Positions 17,518-26,933 of a DNA stretch of 64,000 bases are shown here, piece by piece. Source of the stretch: Collinsella aerofaciens (GTDB lineage: Bacteria > Actinomycetota > Coriobacteriia > Coriobacteriales > Coriobacteriaceae); NCBI RefSeq assembly GCF_015670745.1, contig NZ_JADPCH010000001.1, positions 1-64,000 of the forward strand, read 5' to 3'. The translations under genes were made by a program, and so were the position numbers. How positions within the stretch are numbered: the first letter of the stretch is position 1; every line of letters starts with the position of its first letter. The notes under the pieces were generated by a model. It made no database searches. It had not been told where the DNA came from and saw nothing but the letters and a program-made list of their open reading frames with translations.

Positions 17518-18408
17518 TTAATCCACGCGCTTGTCGCCCATAAAGAAGAGCGCCACCGTACCAGGTCCGGTATGCGAGCCAATCAGAGTACCGATGTCAT
17601 TGATCTCAATCTTGCCTTTAAGCTGCGGAACCTGTTCCTCAATCAGCGCCGCAACTGCCTCGGCATCCTCACGGCACGCCGAGTGCGACATGATGCACTT
17701 ACCCGAATAATCCACACCGTCCTGCACGTGTGCCATCATGGTCTTGGCCATCTCGGAAATCGCGCGCTTCTTAGTGCGAATCTTCTCACGTGGCGACAGC
17801 TTGCCATCGCAATCGACCGTCATAAGCGGGCAAATCTTAAGCGCCGTGCCGATGATCGCACTCGCAGCCGAAATGCGACCGCCTCGTAGGTAGCTCGACA
17901 GATCGGTCGAGAAGAACCAGTGGTGCAGGTTGAGTTTGTGCTCCTCGATCCAGGCAGCCGTCTCGTCGAGTGAGGCCCCGCTATCGCGCACGTCGGCGGC
18001 ATATTCCAGCAACAGGCCAAAGCCCGAAGACGCCGCCAGCGAATCGATGACGCGCACCTTGCCGCCCTGGGGATAGCGATCCGCGAGCATCTGCGCCGCA
18101 ACGCAGGCCGATCCATACGTGCCCGAAATACCCGACGACAACGTCAGGTGCAGCACGTCTTTACCCTCGGCAACAAACGGCTCCCAAAACTCCTCGTACT
18201 CACCCACGCTCACCTGAGACGTCTTGGGCATGGCGCCCGCGGCAATCTGGGCAAAAAACTTGTCCGGCGTAATCGACTGATACAGATCGTCCGTATGGAC
18301 AACATCGTCGATCTCGTAATGAAAACACACGACAGGGATATTGCGCGACGCAAAGAACTCACGGGTTCGGTCGGCGGCGGATTCACAGGTCAGGACAAAA
18401 TCACTCAT
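17518..18408 (-). CDS. DegV family protein, second copy
   Basis: 296 residues. The N-terminus DFVLTCESAADRT is a variant of the DegV TDSxxD opening with Glu-Ser in place of Asp-Ser. TSQVSVGEYEEF and the SGISGTYGSA motif are conserved lipid-site features. LSSYLRGGRIS matches the conserved L-x-x-GGR helix. Likely a fatty-acid carrier for the FakA kinase system. The start follows aaggag, and gataat at about 18436-18441 (minus strand) may be the -10 element. It is diverged from the DegV at 2569-3429, so the two likely have different ligands. Confidence 0.9.
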   Translation of the reverse strand: MSDFVLTCESAADRTREFFASRNIPVVCFHYEIDDVVHTDDLYQSITPDKFFAQIAAGAMPKTSQVSVGEYEEFWEPFVAEGKDVLHLTLSSGISGTYGSACVAAQMLADRYPQGGKVRVIDSLAASSGFGLLLEYAADVRDSGASLDETAAWIEEHKLNLHHWFFSTDLSSYLRGGRISAASAIIGTALKICPLMTVDCDGKLSPREKIRTKKRAISEMAKTMMAHVQDGVDYSGKCIMSHSACREDAEAVAALIEEQVPQLKGKIEINDIGTLIGSHTGPGTVALFFMGDKRVD

Positions 18409-18729
18409 ATGAGGCTCCTTACGTATTGCTGCGCAAATTATCGCACAGTGAGCCTACATACGGTACATATGTCCACTATTTACCAAATCGAACCAAAAAT
18501 AGCGAACATCTTTACCACCATCGTCTCCACCGACCCCACGCATAAATATCTGAGAAAACACCCTCTGTCGTCTCCACTCAACCGCCATATCTACCTCAAC
18601 TAAATCGATTTACCAAACCGTTCAGCCGACAATTCAGCCGCTGGCGCAAAATCGAAACAAAAGCGGCGCATACTGATAAACGTTTGACGCTGTTTCATCA
18701 GTTTTACCAGCCCCATCGGAAGGTGTTTC
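18409..18729. other. Divergent intergenic region between degV and fbp
   Basis: 320 bases, AT-richer than the flanks, with no gene seen on either strand. It must hold both promoters. A possible -35 (ttgacg) lies about 45 bases before fbp, but no good -10 was found at the right distance. Confidence 0.5.
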
Positions 18730-20646
18730 ATGGTCGCATTCGATCGCAACCCGCAAGACTTCAAGTATCTGCGCCTGCTGTCGAGACAGTTCCCCACCGA
18801 ACAATCCGCGTTTACCGAAATTATCAACCTCTCGGCCATCCTCAACCTACCCAAGGGCACCGAGCATTTTATGAGCGACGTGCACGGCGAGTACGAAGCC
18901 TTTATGCACATCCTCAATAACTGCTCGGGCGTCGTGCGCGAACATGTCGACGAGATCTTTGGCGACACGCTCTCCTTTGACGAAAAGGGCGAGCTGTGCA
19001 CGCTCATCTACTACCCGCGCGAGAAAATCGAGCTGGTCCGCAGCCAGCGCGAGGACTCGCCAACCTGGTACAAGACGATGCTTGACCAGCTCATCATGGT
19101 CGCTCGCTCGCTTTCAAGCCGCTACACGCGCTCCAAGGTGCGCAAGGCCATCCCGCGCGACTACGCCTATATCATCGACGAGTTGTTGCACACGCACCCG
19201 GACGAGAACAACTATCGCGTGCGCTATCACGAGCGCATCGTGGAGTCCATCCTGGAGACCGCAAGCGCCGACGACTTTATCGAGTCGCTCGCTTCGCTCA
19301 TCAAGCGCCTGGCCGTCGACCACCTGCACCTGGTGGGCGATATCTTCGACCGCGGCGGCGGCGCGGCCAAGATTATGGACCGCCTGCTCACCTACCATTC
19401 ACTCGACATCCAGTGGGGCAACCACGACCTGCTGTGGATGGGCGCTGCGGCCGGTGAGCCTGCCTGCATCGCCACGGTATTGCGCAACAACCTACGCTAC
19501 GACAACTACGAGATTCTAGAGAACGATTACGGCATCTCGCTGCGTGAGCTTGTTGCCTTTGCCGATGCCACCTACACCGCCGGCGAGTCCATCACTCCGC
19601 TGATCAAGGCCATCAACGTGCTGCTCTTTAAGCTCGAGGGCCAGATTATCCAGCGCCACCCCGAGTTCGATATGACCAACCGCCTGTTACTCGACAAGAT
19701 CGAACACGACACCGGCACGGTCACGCTCGCCGACGGCAGCGTGTGGCCGCTCACGACCAACGACTTCCCCACCGTCGACCCGGCGGACCCCTATACGCTC
19801 ACGCCCCAGGAGCAGCACATCATCGACAAGCTCGTGTCCGAGTTTGTCACCGCCGATCACCTGCATCGCCATATCGATTTCCTCTATTCCCACGGCTCGA
19901 TGTACAAGGTCGCCAACGGCAACCTGCTCTTCCACGGCTGCGTTCCGCTCAACGAAGACGGCACCTTTAGCAGCATGAACTGTCTGGGCACCTGGCACGC
20001 CGGGCGCGATTATCTCGATTTTTGCGACCACATCGCCCGCCGCGCCTGGCGCGTGGGCGACCGCGACGCTCTCGACTGGATGTGGTACCTGTGGATTGGC
20101 TTTAACTCGCCCGCCAGCGGACGCCTGGTGCGCACCTTTGAGCGCGCCTATATCGCCGATAAGAGCACCTGGGTCGAGCCGATGGACCCGTACTTTACGC
20201 TTACCAAGTCGCCCTCGGTCTGCGATGATATCATGCGCGAGTTTGGCGTCGCGCCCATGGCATGCTCGCCGACCGGCCACATCATCAACGGCCACACGCC
20301 CGTTAAAACCACCAAGGGCGAGCAACCCATCCGCGCCGAGGGCAAGCTACTGGTCATCGATGGCGGCTTCTGCCGCGCTTACCATCCCAAGACGGGCATC
20401 GCCGGCTATACGCTCATCTCGAGCTCGCGCGGCTGCCGCCTCAAGTCGCACCGGGCCTTTACGACGGTTGCCGAGGCACTCACGCGCAACGTGGACATCG
20501 AAAGCGAGACCAACCGTTTTGACCAAGCGGACCGTCGCCGCATGGTGAGCGACACCGATACTGGCGCCAAGATCCGCAGCCAAATCCAAGACCTGCGTCA
20601 GCTGCTCGATGCATATAGAAACGGTGCTATCGAGGAGCGCGCCTAG
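18730..20646 (+). CDS. fbp: Class III fructose-1,6-bisphosphatase
   Basis: 638 residues, the length of the Firmicute/actinobacterial FBPase III family. Calcineurin-type metallophosphoesterase motifs: FMSDVHGEYEAF, HLVGDIFDRGG, QWGNHDLLWMG and a later NGHTPVK. Hydrolyses fructose-1,6-bisphosphate for gluconeogenesis, normally Mn-dependent. The start follows aaggtg. It has no close functional neighbours; two GtrA genes lie downstream after a hairpin. The call is firm from motifs and length. Confidence 0.95.
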   Translation: MVAFDRNPQDFKYLRLLSRQFPTEQSAFTEIINLSAILNLPKGTEHFMSDVHGEYEAFMHILNNCSGVVREHVDEIFGDTLSFDEKGELCTLIYYPREKIELVRSQREDSPTWYKTMLDQLIMVARSLSSRYTRSKVRKAIPRDYAYIIDELLHTHPDENNYRVRYHERIVESILETASADDFIESLASLIKRLAVDHLHLVGDIFDRGGGAAKIMDRLLTYHSLDIQWGNHDLLWMGAAAGEPACIATVLRNNLRYDNYEILENDYGISLRELVAFADATYTAGESITPLIKAINVLLFKLEGQIIQRHPEFDMTNRLLLDKIEHDTGTVTLADGSVWPLTTNDFPTVDPADPYTLTPQEQHIIDKLVSEFVTADHLHRHIDFLYSHGSMYKVANGNLLFHGCVPLNEDGTFSSMNCLGTWHAGRDYLDFCDHIARRAWRVGDRDALDWMWYLWIGFNSPASGRLVRTFERAYIADKSTWVEPMDPYFTLTKSPSVCDDIMREFGVAPMACSPTGHIINGHTPVKTTKGEQPIRAEGKLLVIDGGFCRAYHPKTGIAGYTLISSSRGCRLKSHRAFTTVAEALTRNVDIESETNRFDQADRRRMVSDTDTGAKIRSQIQDLRQLLDAYRNGAIEERA

Positions 20647-20652
20647 CACCAC

Positions 20653-20695
20653 CCGCGGGGATTGGCTAAACATGCTGAGTTTGTCATCCCCGCGG
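20653..20695 (+). terminator. Hairpin after fbp, terminator or attenuator before gtrA
   Basis: 10-bp perfect stem ccgcggggat / atccccgcgg with a 23-base loop. No T run follows, so it may only reduce read-through into the GtrA gene that starts 29 bases later. Confidence 0.5.
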
Positions 20696-20724
20696 CGCTT
20701 CGGCGCCAGCTTAAGGCAGGTACC

Positions 20725-21120
20725 ATGCAAAAGCTCCTTGCGCAGATCATGAAATTTGGCGTCGTCGGTGTCATTGCCACGGTTATCGACTTTGGCATTA
20801 TGAATCTGCTCCACTACGGTCTCGGCCTCAACATCCTAATCGCCAACACCAGCGGCTTTATCATCTCACTCATCTTTAACTACCTCGCAAGCATGAAGTA
20901 CGTGTTTGCGCACAAGGAAGGCATGAGCCGCCGCCGCGAGTTCATCATCTTTGTCGTGCTGTCCGTGATCGGTTTGGTGCTCAACGACGGCATCGTGCTG
21001 GCGCTCAACGCCGGTCTGGGGCTCGAGGCCAATATCGCCAAGATTTGTGCCACCGCGCTTGTCATGGTCTACAACTTTGTGACCCGAAAAATCTTCCTGG
21101 AGGGCGACGAGACAAAATAG
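20725..21120 (+). CDS. GtrA family membrane protein, copy 1
   Basis: 131 residues with four transmembrane helices, the GtrA/PF04138 size. Typical elements: FGVVGVIATVIDFG in helix 1, the conserved FNYLASMKYVF after helix 2, and VYNFVTRKIFL at the end. GtrA-like proteins take part in moving polyprenyl-linked sugars across the membrane for surface glycan building. The ATG at 20725 follows aaggcagg; an upstream ATG at 20662 would place 21 residues inside the hairpin. A second GtrA gene follows after a 219-base gap, suggesting an old duplication. Confidence 0.88.
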   Translation: MQKLLAQIMKFGVVGVIATVIDFGIMNLLHYGLGLNILIANTSGFIISLIFNYLASMKYVFAHKEGMSRRREFIIFVVLSVIGLVLNDGIVLALNAGLGLEANIAKICATALVMVYNFVTRKIFLEGDETK

Positions 21121-21146
21121 CTCGAAACCCCTGCAGCATTACGGCG

Positions 21147-21186
21147 CCCACGGACGACGCGCACTCAGCGCAGTATCGTCCGTGGG
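21147..21186 (+). terminator. Hairpin after the first gtrA gene
   Basis: 11-bp perfect stem cccacggacga / tcgtccgtggg, loop 18 bases, with only a weak T-rich tail further down. Confidence 0.45.
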
Positions 21187-21339
21187 TGTCGCTCGTTTAC
21201 GGGCAAATTTTTAACGTTTGCGGATTAGCTCTTGAAAATTTGGCGAGTTCATATAGTTATTGGCAAAGACCTTACGTTTCCCTTGTAAAAGCTCTAAAGT
21301 ATCCTCTGCTCGATTCATCAACGCATTGGATGTGATTAC

Positions 21340-21747
21340 GTGCGCAAGGCGCTGGCACAACCTCATACCAAGCAGTTCCTCAAGTTTGCTGTCGTGGGTC
21401 TTATCTCCTTTGGCATCGACTGGGGCATGCTCATTGCGCTCGTCGAGCTGTTCCACCTCGACTTTTTGATGAGCACCACGGTTTCGTTTATCACGTCCGT
21501 CGTGGTCAACTACTGGCTCAGCATGAAGTACGTGTTCGACCACCGCGAAGGCATGAGCCGCAAGCGCGAGTTCACGATCTTCACCATCCTGTCGGTGATC
21601 GGCCTGGGCCTCAACGACCTGTATATGTTTGTGGGCGTCACGTTTTTGAGCATCGGCTACCAAGCCATGAAGGCCATCGCCACGTTCCTCGTCACCTGGT
21701 ACAACTACTTCAGCCGCCGCTTCTTCCTCGAGGGCGCACGGTCATAG
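21340..21747 (+). CDS. GtrA family membrane protein, copy 2
   Basis: 135 residues, four transmembrane helices. FAVVGLISFGIDWG, NYWLSMKYVFDHREGMSRKREF and YNYFSRRFFLEG align along their length with the first GtrA protein, including the shared (H/D)-x-x-EGMSR-(R/K)-REF loop. The start is a GTG with a weak ribosome site. It is followed by a strong terminator. Probably a lipid-linked sugar flippase component; a glycosyltransferase partner is not next to it. Confidence 0.87.
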   Translation: MRKALAQPHTKQFLKFAVVGLISFGIDWGMLIALVELFHLDFLMSTTVSFITSVVVNYWLSMKYVFDHREGMSRKREFTIFTILSVIGLGLNDLYMFVGVTFLSIGYQAMKAIATFLVTWYNYFSRRFFLEGARS

Positions 21748-21773
21748 TCGATTCACTATTTGCTTGAATGTAT

Positions 21774-21807
21774 AACCGGTTGGAATTCCCATTCCAACCG
21801 GTTTTTT
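21774..21807 (+). terminator. Rho-independent terminator of the second gtrA gene
   Basis: 13-bp perfect stem aaccggttggaat / attccaaccggtt with a four-base loop and a following T run. Confidence 0.92.
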
Positions 21808-21847
21808 GTTTGCCGAGAGACCCGGCGACCCAGTCCCATTCGCACGA

Positions 21848-21886
21848 AAAACGGGCGGCCCGGATGTTTGTCCGAACCGCCCGTTT
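21848..21886 (-). terminator. Rho-independent terminator of the DUF4430 operon
   Basis: Stem aaacgggcgg / ccgcccgttt with a smaller internal stem cgga / tccg. On the minus strand it is followed by TTTTTCG. It lies 21 bases after the stop of the last operon gene. Confidence 0.85.
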
Positions 21887-21906
21887 GGTGCGATATGTCG
21901 AGGTCC

Positions 21907-22824
21907 CTAGCCTGTAACGTAATACCAGACCACGTTGTCGCCATTGGAGAGAACGTAGTTACTGCAGGCCGTCATGGGTTGTGAGCCATTAACGGAATAA
22001 CACCAGCCACTAGTGCCGCCGTGTTCATACTCGGCAAGCCCACCAATTGCCTTCACGTATACGCCGTGATAAAGAGGCGAGTTTTCGGCATTAACAGAAA
22101 GGCCCAGCGCGCACAGGGCATCGTAGACGGTAGCGCCTTCGTTAAAGGTAAAGGTGCCACCAGAGGACACAGGATTGCCCACAGCGCTCGATGTGACCGA
22201 AACCGTCACCGTAACGTAGTTGGACTCCTGTGAGCCGCTCTGGCCGCCCGAGGAGGCGTTTCCACCATTAGAGGATGAGGCTCCATTAGACGACTGGCCA
22301 CCGCCCGAAGAAGCACCACCAGACACCTCGGAAGTATCGCCGGCGCCCGTATTCTGGGCAGCGGATTTATCGCCAGACTTCTTGCCGGCCTGGTCCTCGG
22401 ACTTCTTGCTATCCGAGTTTTTGTCCGATTCCTTGTCCGAAGACTCGGAATCGTCCTTGCCGTCGTTCGAACCCTTGGACTCGTCTTTTGCGTCATTCGA
22501 TGACTTGGAATCCTTGGAACTGGCCTCGCCCGAAGTCGTAGTCGAGCCAGATGCCTTGGTGTCCTTGGTGACGACGCTCTCCCCCGTCACGGTCTGAATG
22601 ATCCAGTCGATGGACCAGGCACCGCTTGTGGAAGGATGGACGAAACCCAGCGAGACGACGATCAGAATGGTGCACGCGGCAGTCAGAACGCCAAGGAGCG
22701 CCTTGCGACGAGAGGCGGACGCCGCCGAAGCGGCGCCCTGTTGCTTTGCATCGTCGAACTGAATGAACGAGGAATCCGGTTGCTTGGAGTCAGCGTCCTT
22801 GGATTTATTGGACACAGCCCTCAC
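21907..22824 (-). CDS. Membrane-anchored DUF4430 (transcobalamin C-terminal-like) protein
   Basis: 305 residues. About 40 cytoplasmic residues are followed by one transmembrane segment (LLGVLTAACTILIVVSLGF, ~43-62). A long linker rich in Ser, Lys, Asp and Gly (~85-195) follows, then a single C-terminal DUF4430 domain (~200-305) with the hallmark GGTSGWCYSVNG and a final VVWYYVTG strand. The domain belongs to the transcobalamin/intrinsic-factor C-terminal superfamily. The GTG start touches the stop of the large surface protein gene, so translation is coupled. Both genes lie downstream of the cobalamin riboswitch. Likely a membrane-side corrinoid-binding partner that receives ligand from the larger protein; direct evidence is lacking. 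Confidence 0.85.
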   Translation of the reverse strand: MRAVSNKSKDADSKQPDSSFIQFDDAKQQGAASAASASRRKALLGVLTAACTILIVVSLGFVHPSTSGAWSIDWIIQTVTGESVVTKDTKASGSTTTSGEASSKDSKSSNDAKDESKGSNDGKDDSESSDKESDKNSDSKKSEDQAGKKSGDKSAAQNTGAGDTSEVSGGASSGGGQSSNGASSSNGGNASSGGQSGSQESNYVTVTVSVTSSAVGNPVSSGGTFTFNEGATVYDALCALGLSVNAENSPLYHGVYVKAIGGLAEYEHGGTSGWCYSVNGSQPMTACSNYVLSNGDNVVWYYVTG

Positions 22825-25800
22825 CTACCGACGTTTGGTGAACACGAACACGCCGACGATGGCGAGACCGATGACGCCGGCGGCAACGCCAACAATGGCG
22901 AGCGGGTTGGTGCCAGTCTCCTGCTCGGAAGCACTAGAGGACTTCTTAGCAGTGGCCGTGGAAGCAGCACCCGTATCGGACTTGGAATCGGACTTCTTGT
23001 CGGACTTGTTTTCCTTGGTCTCGGCCTTGGTCGACACCGTCGTCTTGGTCACCGGCTTCTGACCCGGGGCGATAGCGCCGCCCTTCGAGCCGGAACCAGA
23101 ACCCGCGCCAGCGCCAGCGCCGGAACCAGTACCGGTACCAGAACCGCTGCCGCTATTGGAACCAGCGCCGCCATTACCGCCAGGGTTAACGGCATTCTTG
23201 GTCCACTTGGCATACAACGTCAGGTCGGCCGTCACCGGCGTACTGAAGTCGTACGCCTGCGTGCAAGGCTCATCGGTATACCAACCGCCGAAAGTGTAGC
23301 CATCGCGCATCGGATCGGCCGGCTTGACCAGCTTGCCATCGGACGTAGCAACAAACTTAGTGTCGCAAGCAGACCCGCCGTTGGAATTAAAGGCAACCGT
23401 CCAAGACTCAACGGCCCCAAGCTTGAACAGCGTGCCCGAGTCATTGATGTAGTACAGGTTGCCAGATGCATCGGCAATGACCGGAGAGTCACAGTACTGG
23501 TAATGGCCAGCCGCATCATAAATCTGCGTCGCCTCTGCATCGCCGAGCGTGTAGCGGTACACGCCACCACCGGCAGAGTAGTTGACGTGGTCCTTGTTAT
23601 CCACACTGTTAACGGTGAAGTACACATAGGTCTTGCCGCCCTGAACACTCACCAGCGGAGTAGCAGCAATACCGTTAAATCCGGCCGGTAGTTCTTTACC
23701 GTCAGCAGCGGTGACCATCGTGGTCTTACCGGTCTTCAGATTATAGAGAACCAGAGCAGATCCAGTAGCCGTCTGCCCACCGACAATCAAGTTGTCGCCA
23801 GACACCGCCGGGGCGCTCATGTTATTCGTAAGACCCAGGTCGACCGTCTTCTGCTCGCTCAGCACGCCCTTCGCCGAAAGCGAAATCACATGGAGCTTTC
23901 CGTCGTGCGTCATCTGATAGAAGGTCGAGCCATTGGACGGATCGGCGACGCAGTCAGCGTTCGCAAGGGCGCCGAGCTTCATGGTCGAAACGACATCACC
24001 CGTTGCCTTATCAATGCACTTAAGCGTACCCGCGCTCGTGGGGACGATGGCGTACTTATCCGTCAGGGCAGCGCCAGTCCAATAATAGCCCTCAGCTGCG
24101 TCGATGTTCTGCCAAGAGACTTCGCCTGTGGCGATCTTGATGCGCGTAAAGGAACCGTTGACGTATTTCTTCCCATCAGCCGTGCCTACATAGACGTACT
24201 CGCCGTCCGAAACGACGGTGCAGGAGCTCTGCGTCAAGTCCGTCAAACCAGGCGTCAGCCACTTGCAGATCAGCTTGTCTGCAGTAATCGCCTGGACCGC
24301 GCCGCCGTTGAGCGGAACGATGATAAGGCCATTGGTATAGATCGGACGAGAGGTATAGCTCACCTTGGAGGCAAGCGGCGCAGAGGCAACCTTTTTGCCC
24401 GTGGACGAATCAATCTTAATGAGCTCGTTCTCGGTCGCGATGTACACAAAGCCGTTAGCGATGACAGGCTCGCTGCAGTTGGCATACTGCTGACCAGACT
24501 CGGCCTTCCAATCGAAGGCCCACTTAAGACCGGCGGCCTGCGCAGGCGTCTTGGCATCCGTTACGGTCGAACCGTTGCCACTGTTGCCGTAGCCGGCCCA
24601 CTCGGCATCCCAATCAGGAGTCGTCGCGCTCGGATCCACGACAATCTTGTCGGGATCGGGCATGGGCGAATTATCGGTGGTATAGGCAAGCGTGACCTTA
24701 TCGCCGCTCTTGAGCGTAATCTGATTGGCGCAGAGTAAGGAGGGCTCTCCGTTGATATACAGATGCCAATATTTATTGGTCGCAGCATCCCAACCATACG
24801 GCTTGTGATCGAACGGCGAAGTAATGGAATTCAGGAACCAGTACTCACCACTCTGGGAGCCGTTGTACGCAACGCCCTTGGCCTTCAGAACTGCCTCAAT
24901 AAGGTTCTGGGCCGTGGAGCCTTCGGGCAGAGAAACATTGCTTGCCGTGCCCCAACGCGTATTGTTCCCGTTGACATCGGGACCGATAACATCGGCGGAT
25001 CCAAGCACCTGACCGGGGAGGGCATCGGCGTCAGCACCATACATAAAGGTGACGGCGTCACCCTCCTGGAGCTTGTAGGCACCGGCGCCAACGTCGGCGA
25101 ACTTGCCATTTACGTAGAAGCGCCAATAGCTCTTGGTCGCAGCATCCCAGCCATAGGACTTACCATCAAACGGCGAAGTAATGCCGTTGAGGAACCAGCC
25201 CCAAGACGATTCGCCAGCATCGAGAGTAAGGCCGGTCTGCTCAAGGAGATCCTTGGCAGTAGAGCCTGCCTTGAGACTCGTCTGGCCCGTCGAAGCCCAA
25301 ACCTGCTGCTTGCCGTCCTTGTCCTTGCCAAGCACCTGAACGGAAGCATGGACAGAATCGGACGGCAACTGGTCGCCCCAGCCACCGTAGAACCACGTGA
25401 CGGTATCGCCGGCATGGATGGTGACATTGTCCGCCGTATAGTCACTCGACTTGCCGTTGATAAACAGCTGCCAATAGGTCGAATAATCTTGGGGCGTACC
25501 CAGCTCAACACCGTTGTACTTAAGGCTCAGAATGAAGGAGCCCGCAGCAACGGCGTCAATATCATTCGCCTCAAGCGCGACCTTCGTAAGATCAAGCGCG
25601 CTCGAACCGGACGTCACCACATACTGCGCGTTGTCGACCCAGGTCTGAGTCTTGCCCTGGGCATCGCGACCAATGACGGTCACATTCGCAGCAAGCTGGT
25701 CCTTAACGACAGGGGACGCGCTACCAGCCGTATAGGCAAACTCAATCTTCTGCCCCTGGGTGAGTTTGACGCTGCTCGCGCCAACCGAGGAAGACGCGCC

Positions 25801-26502
25801 GTCGACGAACAGCTGCCAGTAGGCATGAGTCGTCGAATCGTAGGCAAGCGTGCGGCCATCGCTCGGGGAGGTGATGCTTTCGAGGTAGAAACCGTATGCC
25901 GTGTTCGGATCGTACTTCGCCTTGAAGCCCGTCTTCTCCTGCAGCTTAATGAAGGCATCCGCAGCCGTCGCGCCCTCGTCGAGCTTGAGCTGCGTAGGCG
26001 CCACCCAGGTCTGAGCCTTGCCGTCGGCATCGGTTCCGATAATCGAGAACGAGACCTCGATTTGCTTCTTGACGACATCGCCAGTTTCTGTCGGGTTCTC
26101 TGTCTGGACGGCAGCCGCGGCGGCAGATCCTGCTTGGCCAGCGGATGCCGTCGAAGACTGCTCGCTCGTGGCAGGGCTCTCCCCCGTCGCCGAGCCTTCG
26201 TCGCCAGTTGCTGCCTCTGTAGTGGCGGCACTAGCTGCAGGCGCGCTCCCGGAATCCGAAACCTCGGCGCCGCTCTGCTCAGCGGTACCGCCCGCAAGCG
26301 CTGCGTCCTCGCCTGGCGTCGTAGCCTGAGCCACAGCGTCGGTAATGCCCTCGGCACCCTCGGCCCACAGCTGAGCCGGCGTGGTGCCAAAGGCCATCGC
26401 GAAGGCCAGGAATGCCACCAGGCAGCGCTTTGCCACGCCGCGCGCGATTACGCCACGGCGACGAAGCGAGGCACGCTGGCACTCGTCCTCAAACATATCC
26501 AT
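22825..26502 (-). CDS. Large secreted surface protein with four DUF4430 domains, beta-propeller and InlB-type repeat
   Basis: 1225 residues. Signal-like hydrophobic segment at ~25-45 (CLVAFLAFAMAFGTTPAQLWA). A Ser/Ala/Thr/Glu-rich spacer precedes four tandem DUF4430 domains (~145-258, 270-373, 384-489, 501-608), each with a YW-x-(L/F)-x-(V/I)-(N/D)-G core (for example YWRFYVNG). A PQQ-type beta-propeller (~660-1040; GFVYIATENELIKIDSSTG and similar blades) and one Listeria-Bacteroides repeat (GYTFGGWYTDEPCTQAYDF, ~1070) follow. The Gly/Ser-rich tail ends in a transmembrane helix and KRR. The sorting signal is degenerate: EQETG stands where LPxTG is expected. ATG 26502 follows taggag; ATG 26583 is an alternative. 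It is preceded by a cobalamin riboswitch, so surface corrinoid capture is the likely job. Confidence 0.85.
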   Translation of the reverse strand: MDMFEDECQRASLRRRGVIARGVAKRCLVAFLAFAMAFGTTPAQLWAEGAEGITDAVAQATTPGEDAALAGGTAEQSGAEVSDSGSAPAASAATTEAATGDEGSATGESPATSEQSSTASAGQAGSAAAAAVQTENPTETGDVVKKQIEVSFSIIGTDADGKAQTWVAPTQLKLDEGATAADAFIKLQEKTGFKAKYDPNTAYGFYLESITSPSDGRTLAYDSTTHAYWQLFVDGASSSVGASSVKLTQGQKIEFAYTAGSASPVVKDQLAANVTVIGRDAQGKTQTWVDNAQYVVTSGSSALDLTKVALEANDIDAVAAGSFILSLKYNGVELGTPQDYSTYWQLFINGKSSDYTADNVTIHAGDTVTWFYGGWGDQLPSDSVHASVQVLGKDKDGKQQVWASTGQTSLKAGSTAKDLLEQTGLTLDAGESSWGWFLNGITSPFDGKSYGWDAATKSYWRFYVNGKFADVGAGAYKLQEGDAVTFMYGADADALPGQVLGSADVIGPDVNGNNTRWGTASNVSLPEGSTAQNLIEAVLKAKGVAYNGSQSGEYWFLNSITSPFDHKPYGWDAATNKYWHLYINGEPSLLCANQITLKSGDKVTLAYTTDNSPMPDPDKIVVDPSATTPDWDAEWAGYGNSGNGSTVTDAKTPAQAAGLKWAFDWKAESGQQYANCSEPVIANGFVYIATENELIKIDSSTGKKVASAPLASKVSYTSRPIYTNGLIIVPLNGGAVQAITADKLICKWLTPGLTDLTQSSCTVVSDGEYVYVGTADGKKYVNGSFTRIKIATGEVSWQNIDAAEGYYWTGAALTDKYAIVPTSAGTLKCIDKATGDVVSTMKLGALANADCVADPSNGSTFYQMTHDGKLHVISLSAKGVLSEQKTVDLGLTNNMSAPAVSGDNLIVGGQTATGSALVLYNLKTGKTTMVTAADGKELPAGFNGIAATPLVSVQGGKTYVYFTVNSVDNKDHVNYSAGGGVYRYTLGDAEATQIYDAAGHYQYCDSPVIADASGNLYYINDSGTLFKLGAVESWTVAFNSNGGSACDTKFVATSDGKLVKPADPMRDGYTFGGWYTDEPCTQAYDFSTPVTADLTLYAKWTKNAVNPGGNGGAGSNSGSGSGTGTGSGAGAGAGSGSGSKGGAIAPGQKPVTKTTVSTKAETKENKSDKKSDSKSDTGAASTATAKKSSSASEQETGTNPLAIVGVAAGVIGLAIVGVFVFTKRR

Positions 26503-26646
26503 TTGTCTCCTACTGTCTGTACTTGGAGCGTTGCCTTGAAGCTGCCCCACGTCATCGCGCATGTTGCGCTCGAGTTCCCCCATCGGGGTCCCCCTTCCCT
26601 CCAGAGCCCTATGCACACCGGCGGCATATGCCGCAGCCGCATGCAA

Positions 26647-26817
26647 GATGGGAGGCGATCCGACTTAACCTTAACGGCTCAGGCGCGTCGTCCGATCTGC
26701 GACGCAAACATCCCGAGCCAAGAGGAATTACGGTTACTGGTACAGCCGGGGACTTGCACCCCGATTCTCCCAAACGCGCAGGAAAACCGCGCGTTCGTGC
26801 GTCTCCGCACCACCATC
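26647..26817 (-). promoter_or_regulatory. Cobalamin riboswitch controlling the DUF4430 operon
   Basis: On the minus strand the B12-box region reads gggagaatcggggtgcaagt and then ccccggctgtacc (26744-26770). Further core pieces are agtaaccgtaattcc and the 3' end aagtcggatcgcctcc. The closing stem P1 pairs gatgg (26813-26817) with ccatc (26647-26651). A possible promoter is ttgcgt with taataa 16 bases on, at about 26830-26860. It lies 145 bases before the chosen start of the large DUF4430 gene, in the same direction. In this class, ligand binding normally turns downstream genes off. Confidence 0.88.
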
Positions 26818-26933
26818 TAGGCCATCGATTATTACCGTCAAAATGGTATCACGCAAAAGGGCCCCGCACACAGGCGAAGCCCAAGGTAAAAGCTATTGTT
26901 TGCGATAGGAAAATGCGGTGACGGTCGCAGCCT

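Noticed and set aside
26503-26646. N-terminal extension of the large DUF4430 protein up to 26646
   Set aside because: It would run through the 3' end of the riboswitch region. ATG 26502 has a good ribosome site and gives a normal signal peptide. ATG 26583 cannot be excluded.
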